A DNA stretch of 5,580 nucleotides. Source: Phycisphaerales bacterium. GTDB taxonomy: Bacteria; Planctomycetota; Phycisphaerae; UBA1845. The stretch spans positions 1 through 5,580 of the forward strand of contig JAUWNF010000263.1 of assembly GCA_030612785.1 (NCBI GenBank), read 5' to 3'. Of the stretch, positions 1 to 5,580 are shown piece by piece (position 1 is the first letter of the stretch; every line of letters starts with the position of its first letter). The notes below the pieces were generated by a model. That model was not told where the DNA came from and searched no databases. It was given only the letters and a program-made list of their open reading frames with translations. The position numbers were made by a program, and so were the translations under genes.

Positions 1-68
1 GTTCGCTCGCCGTCCGCGCTTACGATCTGCCATTGCTGTTCTTCCACGATCCGGTGGAAGAGCAGCAT
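1..68 (-). CDS. Possible 5' end of an unrecognised leftward gene (doubtful)
   Basis: An ATG at 66-68 on the minus strand opens 22 codons that run off the left edge, reading MLLFHRIVEEQQWQIVSADG and then E-R. Third codon positions are mostly G or C, as in the real genes here. Against it, there is no well-spaced Shine-Dalgarno sequence (only AAAAGG one base before the ATG). The plus strand over the same bases is also open in all three frames until position 79. The frame also lies across a long inverted repeat. I do not recognise the product. It could equally be non-coding DNA or the end of a rightward gene. Confidence 0.22.
   Translation of the reverse strand, partial: MLLFHRIVEEQQWQIVSADGER
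34..67. repeat. Inverted repeat, 14-bp arms, 6-base loop
   Basis: The arms are 34-47 and 54-67 around the loop GATCCG. The left arm TGCTGTTCTTCCAC pairs with the right arm GTGGAAGAGCAGCA at 13 of 14 positions, and the remaining pair is G-U if transcribed rightward. It could be a transcript hairpin or a protein-binding palindrome. A classic terminator is not convincing. Leftward, no T-run follows. Rightward, only a short CTTTT follows after a three-base gap. Confidence 0.6.
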
Positions 69-70
69 GC

Positions 71-94
71 CTTTTGTCTAGGCTTTTGTCTAGT
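71..94. repeat. Two-copy 12-bp tandem repeat
   Basis: CTTTTGTCTAGG (71-82) is followed directly by CTTTTGTCTAGT (83-94), identical at 11 of 12 positions. It lies between the inverted repeat and the 3' end of ssrA, just downstream of the tmRNA as transcribed. Read leftward, the unit is CTAGACAAAAG. It may be simple slippage duplication or a paired binding site. Confidence 0.7.
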
Positions 95-121
95 ATCCTG
101 CTGGCAAAAACCGCAACAAAC

Positions 122-473
122 TGGAGGCGGGGGGAATCGAACCCCCGTCCCGAGACGTTTCCAAGCTGGCTTCTACGTGCGTAGTCGGATCATTTGAGTC
201 TCGCCGCAGCCGGCGCCGATCGACAGGCTCCAGTGTTGGCCAGCCCGACTAAAGCTTCGCCTCCGCACGGTCAGGCGTCACGCGTCGGCTAGCCCACTGA
301 CGTCGCTCCGCAGAATAGTGGGCGTCTCCCGCGGAACGGGCTACCTTGCTTTAGGCAGCCATGGCATACGGATAGTTGCCATGTAAATGTTTCGCCAGTT
401 GTTTAACGAGGCCAACTGACAACCTCGGCACGCCACCAACCTTTCCTTCGCCCGGTCAAGTCCAATCGCCCCC
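122..473 (-). ncRNA. ssrA: Transfer-messenger RNA (tmRNA, one-piece)
   Basis: tmRNA, charged with alanine and bound by SmpB, enters stalled ribosomes, supplies a short reading frame and tags the unfinished protein for proteolysis. Read on the minus strand, the 5' end GGGGGCG pairs over 7 bp (one G-U) with CGCCTCC at the 3' end, followed by discriminator A at 122. CCA is not encoded and must be added. The T-arm is GGGGG-TTCGATT-CCCCC. After the 5' acceptor strand, GATTGGACTTGACCGGGCGA matches the usual tmRNA D-like region, and CGTGCCGAGG follows as in E. coli. Pseudoknot 1 is clear at 397-427: CGAGG with CCTCG, and AGTTG with CAACT. The tag frame follows, then a GCCCACT/AGTGGGC stem consistent with pseudoknot 2. 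The length of about 352 nt is typical. The layout is one-piece, not the permuted two-piece form. No terminator is obvious downstream. Confidence 0.96.
351..380 (-). other. tmRNA tag reading frame, GNYPYAMAA-stop
   Basis: Within ssrA, the codons GGC AAC TAT CCG TAT GCC ATG GCT GCC TAA follow pseudoknot 1. The resume codon GGC was chosen because the preceding bases TTTACAT place U at -5 and A at -4, matching the U-A pair upstream of the E. coli resume codon. With the alanine donated by the charged tmRNA, the predicted tag is AGNYPYAMAA. The end Ala-Met-Ala-Ala-stop replaces the more common Ala-Leu-Ala-Ala and keeps the hydrophobic-Ala-Ala end that ClpXP-type proteases read. An earlier in-frame GCG could serve instead, but it lies only one base past pseudoknot 1, which is too close. 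Confidence 0.85.
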
Positions 474-478
474 TCCGA

Positions 479-484
479 TTACTA
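479..484 (-). promoter_or_regulatory. Weak candidate -10 element for ssrA
   Basis: On the minus strand TAGTAA lies five bases before the predicted tmRNA 5' end. It overlaps the TAG stop codon of the upstream small lipoprotein gene. No convincing -35 hexamer is seen at the right distance, so ssrA could instead be processed from a longer transcript coming from the small-gene cluster. Confidence 0.25.
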
Positions 485-637
485 CCCGCCAAGACCACCG
501 AACATCTGACTCAGCAGGATATTCTCTACAAGGCTCAAGGCCAGGGGAGCGATGGTTGTGGCACACCCGGCCGTCTGCAGCAGCAACCCACCGCTCGCGA
601 CCGCCGCGGTGATTCGCACCAGCTTTCGCATCGTCAT
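482..637 (-). CDS. Very small predicted lipoprotein, unknown function (51 aa)
   Basis: I do not recognise the family. The protein begins MTMRKLVRITAAVASGG, has a hydrophobic stretch through LLLQTAGC, and continues from Cys25 with only 27 mature residues, mostly hydrophobic and ending MFGGLGG. TAGC at 22-25 resembles a lipobox (Thr at -3 is less usual than Leu), so it is probably exported and lipid-anchored. The ATG at 637 is chosen because GGGAGGG lies eight bases upstream; the frame stays open back to 793, but that extension lacks signal-peptide character and a comparable site. The second ATG at 631 is a possible alternative. It ends nine bases before the 5' end of ssrA and is the last of three similar small genes on this strand. 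It could also be a short membrane peptide. Confidence 0.65.
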   Translation of the reverse strand: MTMRKLVRITAAVASGGLLLQTAGCATTIAPLALSLVENILLSQMFGGLGG

Positions 638-744
638 CTGAGCTGCCCTCCCAAATCGTGATGCCACGCGCCCGGTGCCCCGGGAACGGTAGCAGAACCA
701 TGCCGCCGGAAGCGCGTCACGTAATCCGCATTTGATACCGAGCC

Positions 745-1050
745 CTACGGGCGGGCGCCCGGTGTATGTGGCCAGATCGGCTGAGTCGCACAATTCCCCG
801 TGCCCACATTATTCGGGTCGAAACCATAGCCCGGAATCGAACACGTGGGGTCGTACTCCCAATCGGGAACATCCGCGAAGAGCAAATCGATGTCCTCCGC
901 GCTGACCGCTCCCAAGATCGTTCCGCCCGGATTGAGGGTGGTCAACACACCTTCGCACGAGGGCAAGAACCCGAACTGGAAAACACATGCCGAAAGCACC
1001 GCCGCTGCCGTGAGCATTCGACGTCCCGTCGATTTCCTTGACCTGATCAT
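745..1050 (-). CDS. Small exported protein or lipoprotein, unknown function (101 aa)
   Basis: I do not recognise the family. The N-terminus MIRSRKSTGRRMLTAAAVLS is strongly basic and then hydrophobic, running to Cys22 in LSAC (a textbook lipobox) and on through VFQFGFLPSC to Cys32, a second possible anchor or cleavage site. The mature part is acidic around AEDIDLLFADVPDWEYDP (roughly 49-66), then rich in Gly, Asn and Pro with two more cysteines that could form a disulfide. The ATG at 1050 is preceded by GGAG with seven bases between. The longer open frame back to 1170 is rejected because it would bury the signal sequence. It lies 107 bp upstream of the 51-aa gene and 123 bp downstream of the 80-aa gene. 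The stop codon is TAG, as in both neighbours. Confidence 0.7.
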   Translation of the reverse strand: MIRSRKSTGRRMLTAAAVLSACVFQFGFLPSCEGVLTTLNPGGTILGAVSAEDIDLLFADVPDWEYDPTCSIPGYGFDPNNVGTGNCATQPIWPHTPGARP

Positions 1051-1173
1051 CTCATAACTCCAACGCAGGTCGCACCACCAATGCCAACTACCCCGCGTTC
1101 GCCACCGGCATCCCACGACCGCAAGAAAGGGCGCGTCGGCAAGCCATTCTCGCCCGGACACTTCCCTCAAGCA

Positions 1174-1416
1174 CTAGTCCGCGCCAAGCTGAACGCAATC
1201 GGCTAACAGCGATCGCTCGGGATCGACCTGATCGCAGAAGTCAATCAGCCCGCCATAGGCACCTTGCGTGCAGTCGAACAAAAAGCAGAAGTCGAACGAC
1301 CGCGCCGTCTGGTCAAACGCCATCGACGTGCATGCCAACCCTGATCCCGCGAACAGCATCCCGGCGGTAGCCACCAAACCGAGCATTACAAATGTCCGAA
1401 CACAACGACTCCGCAT
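1174..1416 (-). CDS. Small cysteine-rich secreted protein, unknown function (80 aa)
   Basis: I do not recognise the family. MRSRCVRTFVMLGLVATAGM and the following LFAGSGLAC form a clear signal sequence: Arg at 2, 4 and 7, a hydrophobic core at about 8-23, and a small-residue end before Cys29. GLA-C could be cut by signal peptidase I, or by signal peptidase II with a non-ideal lipobox. The mature part of about 50 residues has cysteines at 44, 49, 61 and 74 besides 29, many Phe and Asp, and is acidic. The even set of four downstream cysteines suggests two disulfides outside the cytoplasm. The ATG at 1416 has AGGGAG eight bases upstream; the open frame back to 1500 is not supported by any comparable site. 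It is the first gene of the leftward cluster and has a candidate promoter at 1489-1517. Confidence 0.75.
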   Translation of the reverse strand: MRSRCVRTFVMLGLVATAGMLFAGSGLACTSMAFDQTARSFDFCFLFDCTQGAYGGLIDFCDQVDPERSLLADCVQLGAD

Positions 1417-1488
1417 GGCCAATTCTCCCTGGTGTACTCGCATTCCGCCAGCAGGAGGGCCTTTACCGCCTACCCGCATCCATCTGCT

Positions 1489-1517
1489 ACTATAGCCCAC
1501 CCCCTCGGAATACGCAA
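1489..1517 (-). promoter_or_regulatory. Candidate sigma70-type promoter for the small-protein cluster
   Basis: Reading leftward, TTGCGT (1512-1517) and TATAGT (1489-1494) are separated by exactly 17 bases. The -10 matches consensus at five of six positions, the -35 at three of six. Transcription would start near 1482, giving a leader of about 65 bases before the ATG at 1416. Confidence 0.5.
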
Positions 1518-1534
1518 CCGTCCTCCACCTCCAT

Positions 1535-1617
1535 TATCGTCATATCGACACACCATCCATCGTAACCGGCTCAAGATGTCCAGCCCAGGTGACGCACCGG
1601 CGCCTGAAATGACGATA
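1535..1617. repeat. Distant 9-bp inverted repeat in the divergent intergenic region
   Basis: TATCGTCAT (1535-1543) and ATGACGATA (1609-1617) are perfect reverse complements, 65 bp apart. The right arm ends seven bases before the -35 element of the smc promoter, and the left arm lies upstream of the leftward promoter. Paired regulator sites are possible, but a 9-bp match in a 330-bp region could easily be chance. Apart from this and the two promoters I see nothing else in 1417-1745. Confidence 0.3.
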
Positions 1618-1623
1618 TCAAGT

Positions 1624-1652
1624 TTGCAATGGTGGTACGAGCGTGCTATCCT
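1624..1652 (+). promoter_or_regulatory. Candidate extended -10 promoter for smc
   Basis: TTGCAA (1624-1629), a 17-base spacer and TATCCT (1647-1652), with TGC directly before the -10 as an extended -10 (TGn) element. The -35 matches consensus at five of six positions and the -10 at four of six. Transcription would start near 1659, giving a leader of about 87 bases before the GTG start of smc. Confidence 0.6.
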
Positions 1653-1729
1653 GCCTTGTGCCGGGTGGAGCGGCGGCGCGGCCGGTCTGCCGGGTAAGTT
1701 CGATGGAGCGGCCCTCGTTCCGGGCACAC

Positions 1730-1735
1730 GGAGGT
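1730..1735 (+). promoter_or_regulatory. Ribosome binding site deciding the GTG start of smc
   Basis: GGAGGT lies ten bases before the GTG at 1746. That GTG is the only start that gives the canonical SMC N-terminus (FLKRLRIFGFKSF), whose second residue is conserved-type sequence. This supports GTG over any internal ATG. Confidence 0.75.
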
Positions 1736-1745
1736 ACCCCGTCTC

Positions 1746-4700
1746 GTGTTTCTGAAACGCCTGCGAATTTTTGGCTTCAAGAGCTTCGCGGACAAGGTCG
1801 AGTTCGACTTCGCCCCGGGTGTCACCTGCATCGTCGGGCCCAACGGGTGCGGCAAGAGCAACGTGGTCGACGCCTTCCGCTGGGTCCTGGGCGAGCAGTC
1901 GGCCAAGTCTCTCCGCGGGCGCCAGATGCTGGACATGATCTTCAACGGGTCCGAAGGTCGGCGCAGCGCGGGCCTGGCCCGGATCGAGGTCGTGTTCGAC
2001 AACCACGACCGCATGCTGCCGCTGGACTGCGACGAAGTGTCGGTCATGCGCAAGCTCTACCGCTCCGGCGAGAGCGAGTACCTCTTGAACAAGCACCCCG
2101 CGCGACTCCGGGACATCCGCGAGTTGCTCATGGACACCGGTATCGGCACCGAAGCCTATTCGGTGATCGAGCAGGGCAAGGTGGACGTGTTGCTGCGGGC
2201 CAACCCCATCGAGCGGCGGGCAATCTTCGAAGAGGCGGCGGGCATCAGCCGCTACAAGGCCCGCCGACGTGAAGCCGAACGCAAGCTCGACCGTACTCAG
2301 CAAAACATGTTGCGCGTCGGGGACATCATCGAAGAGGTGGAGCGGCGACTGCGCAGCGTCAAGCTTCAAGCGGGCAAGGCCCGCAACTATCAGGCCTACG
2401 AAGCACAGTTCAAAGAACTGCGTTCGCGGTTCTCGATGGCCGAGTACCACCGCCTCACGGGGGAGATGGGCCAGCAAGAGTCGCTGGTACACGAGGATAC
2501 CGACCGCGGTATCCAGATTCGGGCGCGTATCGACCACAACGAGGCCCAGGTCGCCAAGCTGGGTACCGACACCGATCGCGTCTCCGAGACGCTCACCGGG
2601 ACGGAGAACGAGGCGGTGCGTGTGACCTCTGAGGCCTCGGCTCTCGAAGAGCGCATCGAGTCCGCCCGGCGGCGCATTACGGAGCAAACCGAGAATCTGG
2701 AAAAAACGCACGCCCGCCGCCAGCAGCATGAAATACGCCTCGCGCAACTCACCGGCGAAATGAAGCGCCTCGAGCATCAGGCCGAAGAACTCGAGCGCAA
2801 GGGGCAGCAACAGCGCGAAATCATCGACGCGCTGACCCAGGAGGACCAGTCGCTGGCTCGCGAACTCGCCCAGACCCAAGCGATGCTGGAAGATATCAAG
2901 GCCGGCGTCATCGAACTGCTTCGGAGCACCTCGCGGCTGCACAATGAAATCGCCACACTCGAACAGCACGCCGAGTCCCTGACCGGTCAGAAGAGCCGTC
3001 TGAGCGACCGCGGCGCCGAGATCGGCCGCGAACTGGAGGACCTGGTGCAGACCCGGGCTTCGCTCGAAGCTCGGATTGGTGAACTTGACGAATTGATCGA
3101 AGCCGAAACCCGGCGGCTTGAGGACAAGAAGGCCGACGCTTCCCGGGTAGAGCAGATGCGCCTGGAACTGGCCGATGCCCTTGCCGGCTTCAAGGAAGAG
3201 CGTAGCGGGCTGGTCTCCCGGCGGCAGTTGCTACACGATCTCGAAGAGCGGATGGAAGGCGTGGGGGCCGCCGTGCGTAAGTTGCTGCACGACCAGCTCT
3301 CCGCCCCGCCGGAAGGGGCCCTCGCCGCTATCCAGGGGATGGTGGCTGACTTGCTCGACGTGGATGTGGTACACGCCGCCATTCTCGAAGCGGCACTGGG
3401 CGAATTGGATCAGCTCCTGGTGGTTAGCGACAGCCAGGCCTTTCTGTCGGATTCTGAGTTATTGAATGATCTGCCCGGGCGCTTGACCGCGATCTTCCTC
3501 GACCGGCTCCCGCCGGTGGTCAACGTGCGGGACTTCTCGGCACACCCCGGGTATGTGGCCCGAGCTATCGAGTTCGTGCAGTTCCCCGAACCGTTGGAGC
3601 ACTTAGCCAACCATTTGCTGGGCAAAACCGTAGTCGTGCGGACCCTGCCCGAGGCGCTGGCCATGGCCGCCGTCGACACCGAAGGCCATCGTTTTGTGAC
3701 TCTGGCTGGCGAGTTGGTGGAGCCGAACGGGTGCATCAGCCTGGGACCACCTTCGAGCGGGACGGGGTTGATCTCGCGAAAGAGCGAATTGCGCGGTATC
3801 GACGATCACATCGCGGAGGTCGTGCGGAAGATCGAGCGAGCCGAGGACCAGCTCAACCGCACCACGGCCGAAGCGGGGCATCTGGCGGAGATCCAGCAGG
3901 AACTGCGGACAGCCATTTACGAAACACACACGGCCAAAATCGAAGCCAACGCCGCCATACAGAACGTATCGGAGTCCATTCGCCGACTAACCACCGAACA
4001 GCCGCTGGTCGCCAACGAAGTGGCCTCGCTGGAGAAGCAGCTCGCCGAGGCCGCATCCCGAAGCAACACCAACCGCGATGACCTCAACCGCCTCGACGAA
4101 GAGAAGTCCACCCGCGAGCAGGAGGTGGCCAAGTACCAGGAACGGATCGACGAGATCGTTGCCCGGCGTGAGCGGACGGCGGCCCGGCTGACCGAAGCCC
4201 GCGTCGCCGACGGACAACTCACCGAGAAGCGGGCGGCGGTGGCCGAAGCAACCACCGCGCTGCGCCGCTCATTTCGCGAAGCGGAAGAGGGGGCCGCAGC
4301 CGCGACGCGCGATTCGGACGACGGTCAGGGGCGAATCGCCGAGTCGGAAGCGGTTGTCCTGGAGGGACGCGCACGCCTCGCAGAACTCCAGTTGTCCGGC
4401 GAGCGTCTGCAAGCTGAGGCCATGCAACAGCGTCGCGCGCGGAACATGCTCCGGGTCGAGAGCGAGGAGTTAACCGCCGGGGTTAGGCAGTTGCGCGCCG
4501 ATTTGGAGGAGGTGGAGAATCGGCTGCATGCCAATCAGGTGGAGTTGGGCGCCCGGCGCGTTCGTCGCGAGGACCTGATCACCCGGGTCGCCGACGAGTT
4601 GGGGATCGACTTGGCAGAGGCCTATGAGTCCTACGAGCATACCGAAGAGGACTGGGACGCGGTGGAGACACGGATCACCGAGCTGCGCCAGAAAATCGAC

Positions 4701-5339
4701 CGCCTGGGCAATGTGAATCTCGACGCCATCACCGAGCAGGAGGAATTGGAGCAGCGGCTCGGTTTCCTGACCGGTCAGCGCGACGATTTGAACGAGTCCC
4801 ATCGGCAGTTGCAGCGGTTGATCGACAAACTGAACTACGAGTCGCGCGAGCGCTTCGTTCAGGCGTTCGCCACCATTCGGGAGAATTTCCAGGACCTCTT
4901 CCGCAAGCTGTTCGGCGGCGGCAAGGCTGATATCATCCTCGAAGACCCCGACGACCCGCTGGAATGCGGCATCGAGATCATAGTTCGCCCGCCGGGCAAG
5001 GAATTGCAGAGCCTCACGCTGATGTCGGGTGGCGAAAAGAGTCTGACGGCCATCGCCCTGGTGATGAGCATCTTCCGGTCGCGCCCGTCGCCGTTCGCTA
5101 TTCTGGACGAGGTGGATGCGGCCCTGGACGAACCCAACAACGTTCGTTTCAACAACATCGTGCGCGAGTTCCTGGACCGCTCACAGTTCATCATCGTCAC
5201 CCATTCCAAGCGCACCATGAACATCGCGGACCACATGTATGGCGTAACTATGCAGGAGCCCGGCGTCTCCGCGTTGGTCAGCGTGAGGTTCGAGCAGCAA
5301 CCCGCCGTCGCGAGCCCCGCCGCGGGCGCCGTAGCATGA
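1746..5339 (+). CDS. smc: Chromosome partition protein SMC, full length (1197 aa)
   Basis: SMC is the ATPase of the bacterial condensin that loads on the chromosome with ScpA and ScpB, extrudes DNA loops and helps separate replicated origins. All parts are visible in order: N-terminal head with Walker A GPNGCGKS at 31-38, Q-loop Gln51 and conserved Arg57 in SAKSLRG; VIEQGKVD at 140-147 and FEEAAGISRYKARRREAE from 161; a long coiled coil to about 500; hinge at about 505-668, from GVGAAVRKLL to ELVEPNGCISLG; returning coiled coil to about 985; GNVNLDAI at 988; LFGGGKADI at 1055-1063; ABC signature LMSGGEKSL at 1092-1100; Walker B with AILDEVDAALDEPN from 1118, catalytic Glu1122; switch His1153 in VTHSKRT. 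The family is usually about 1150-1200 residues, so it is complete. The Ala/Pro-rich last 13 residues are probably disordered. It appears transcribed alone; scpA, scpB and ftsY are not in the window. MukB and RecN are excluded by the hinge and length. Confidence 0.98.
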   Translation: MFLKRLRIFGFKSFADKVEFDFAPGVTCIVGPNGCGKSNVVDAFRWVLGEQSAKSLRGRQMLDMIFNGSEGRRSAGLARIEVVFDNHDRMLPLDCDEVSVMRKLYRSGESEYLLNKHPARLRDIRELLMDTGIGTEAYSVIEQGKVDVLLRANPIERRAIFEEAAGISRYKARRREAERKLDRTQQNMLRVGDIIEEVERRLRSVKLQAGKARNYQAYEAQFKELRSRFSMAEYHRLTGEMGQQESLVHEDTDRGIQIRARIDHNEAQVAKLGTDTDRVSETLTGTENEAVRVTSEASALEERIESARRRITEQTENLEKTHARRQQHEIRLAQLTGEMKRLEHQAEELERKGQQQREIIDALTQEDQSLARELAQTQAMLEDIKAGVIELLRSTSRLHNEIATLEQHAESLTGQKSRLSDRGAEIGRELEDLVQTRASLEARIGELDELIEAETRRLEDKKADASRVEQMRLELADALAGFKEERSGLVSRRQLLHDLEERMEGVGAAVRKLLHDQLSAPPEGALAAIQGMVADLLDVDVVHAAILEAALGELDQLLVVSDSQAFLSDSELLNDLPGRLTAIFLDRLPPVVNVRDFSAHPGYVARAIEFVQFPEPLEHLANHLLGKTVVVRTLPEALAMAAVDTEGHRFVTLAGELVEPNGCISLGPPSSGTGLISRKSELRGIDDHIAEVVRKIERAEDQLNRTTAEAGHLAEIQQELRTAIYETHTAKIEANAAIQNVSESIRRLTTEQPLVANEVASLEKQLAEAASRSNTNRDDLNRLDEEKSTREQEVAKYQERIDEIVARRERTAARLTEARVADGQLTEKRAAVAEATTALRRSFREAEEGAAAATRDSDDGQGRIAESEAVVLEGRARLAELQLSGERLQAEAMQQRRARNMLRVESEELTAGVRQLRADLEEVENRLHANQVELGARRVRREDLITRVADELGIDLAEAYESYEHTEEDWDAVETRITELRQKIDRLGNVNLDAITEQEELEQRLGFLTGQRDDLNESHRQLQRLIDKLNYESRERFVQAFATIRENFQDLFRKLFGGGKADIILEDPDDPLECGIEIIVRPPGKELQSLTLMSGGEKSLTAIALVMSIFRSRPSPFAILDEVDAALDEPNNVRFNNIVREFLDRSQFIIVTHSKRTMNIADHMYGVTMQEPGVSALVSVRFEQQPAVASPAAGAVA

Positions 5340-5365
5340 CGCCGTGCCGGTTGACTTGCCTAAAC

Positions 5366-5394
5366 TCGCCAAGTACCGACGACTCTGGTAGGAT
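5366..5394 (+). promoter_or_regulatory. Candidate extended -10 promoter for the acetyltransferase-like gene
   Basis: TCGCCA (5366-5371) and TAGGAT (5389-5394) are 17 bases apart, with TGG directly before the -10 (TGn). Each hexamer matches consensus at four of six positions. Transcription would start near 5401, about 24 bases before the ATG. With no clear terminator after smc, readthrough is an alternative source of transcript. Confidence 0.4.
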
Positions 5395-5424
5395 GCGACG
5401 CTGAGCCAACAGCGAAAAGGCAAA

Positions 5425-5580
5425 ATGGCCAATGCCGAGATCATTCCGGTGGGGTTGGGCGAAGTCGACCTGATCGTCGATCTGTACAACCAGGTTTTCA
5501 CGCCGCCGCGCGACGCGGCCTCGCTCCACCGCCGCATCGACGGGCGCCGCAACGTGCTGCTCTTGATCGCCCAGGTGGAG
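5425..5580 (+). CDS. N-terminus of a probable GNAT-family N-acetyltransferase (cut by window edge)
   Basis: The first 52 residues are present: MANAEIIPVGLGEVDLIVDL, then YNQVFTPPRDAASLHRRIDG, then RRNVLLLIAQVE. The pattern of an opening strand, a helix with LYNQVF, a loop and a second strand NVLLLIAQVE resembles the start of the GNAT fold, where the next segment usually continues with a Gly entering the following strand. The acetyl-CoA-binding motif A (Q/R-x-x-G-x-G/A) would lie beyond the edge, so function and substrate are unproven. The ATG is preceded by AAAAGG with a four-base gap, a modest ribosome site; the frame is open upstream only to a TAG at 5389. It starts 85 bp after the smc stop on the same strand. 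Codon use is GC-rich like smc. Confidence 0.7.
   Translation, partial: MANAEIIPVGLGEVDLIVDLYNQVFTPPRDAASLHRRIDGRRNVLLLIAQVE

Noticed and set aside
34..67. Inverted repeat as the intrinsic terminator of ssrA
   Set aside because: In the leftward direction the hairpin is followed by AACAGCAATGG-type sequence without a T-run, and it lies 55 bases past the tmRNA end.
376..612. Rightward 78-codon open frame over ssrA and the 51-aa gene
   Set aside because: It runs antisense to the 5' part of the tmRNA, is low-complexity in Pro, Ser and Arg, and has no ribosome binding site.
671..684. Small CCCGG/CCGGG hairpin between the 101-aa and 51-aa genes
   Set aside because: The stem is only five base pairs with a four-base loop, common by chance in GC-rich DNA, and no T-run follows on either strand.
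1051..1170. Longer N-terminus for the 101-aa protein
   Set aside because: The extra 40 residues are Trp- and Arg-rich with no domain, would put the signal sequence inside the protein, and lack a Shine-Dalgarno site like the one before 1050.
1417..1500. Longer N-terminus for the 80-aa protein
   Set aside because: It would bury the signal peptide and overlap the candidate promoter; the start at 1416 has its own well-spaced AGGGAG.
1470..2969. Long open frame of 499 codons antisense to the start of smc
   Set aside because: It lies opposite the conserved SMC head and coiled coil, and its composition is what a GC-rich gene produces on the opposite strand. It has no recognisable domain and would also span the divergent promoter region.
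4964..5404. Rightward 146-codon open frame overlapping the end of smc
   Set aside because: It is a different frame over the highly conserved SMC signature, Walker B and switch regions, and is Arg/His-rich as expected for an off-frame reading.
1..5580. parS sites, CRISPR array, insertion sequence ends or tRNA genes
   Set aside because: No GTTCCACGTGGAAC-like parS palindrome, spaced direct repeats, transposase or tRNA cloverleaf (other than the tRNA-like part of ssrA) was seen.

Overview
The window looks like chromosomal DNA from a GC-rich bacterium. The most likely source is the phylum Planctomycetota, possibly a Phycisphaerae-like lineage. That placement is an inference from three things: the wording of the SMC head and hinge motifs, a one-piece tmRNA that does not encode its CCA tail, and a run of tiny exported proteins of a kind I associate with planctomycetes. 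It was not tested by any search.

Layout, left to right. Bases 1-121 hold no confidently called gene. They contain a 14-bp-arm inverted repeat, a 12-bp tandem duplication and a doubtful leftward reading frame that runs off the edge. Bases 122-473 (minus strand) are a complete tmRNA gene (ssrA) with a recognisable tRNA-like domain, pseudoknot 1 and a short tag frame reading GNYPYAMAA. Bases 482-1416 (minus strand) carry three consecutive very small genes of 51, 101 and 80 codons. Each has a good Shine-Dalgarno sequence, a basic and hydrophobic N-terminus and cysteine at or near the expected cleavage point. They are probably lipoproteins or secreted proteins of unknown function. Bases 1417-1745 form a divergent intergenic region with a candidate sigma70-type promoter facing each way. 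Bases 1746-5339 (plus strand) are a full-length smc gene of 1197 codons starting at GTG. From 5425 to the right edge is the 5' part of a gene whose N-terminus resembles GNAT-family acetyltransferases.

The genes do not form one obvious pathway. The tmRNA rescues stalled ribosomes together with SmpB, which is not in this window. SMC organises and segregates the chromosome together with ScpA and ScpB, also not in this window. The small exported genes sit between these two housekeeping loci, read away from smc, and are the least explained part of the window. I saw no clear evidence of a defence system, CRISPR array, insertion sequence or other previously undescribed multi-gene system. The unexplained items are the small-protein cluster, the tmRNA tag and the repeats just downstream of ssrA.
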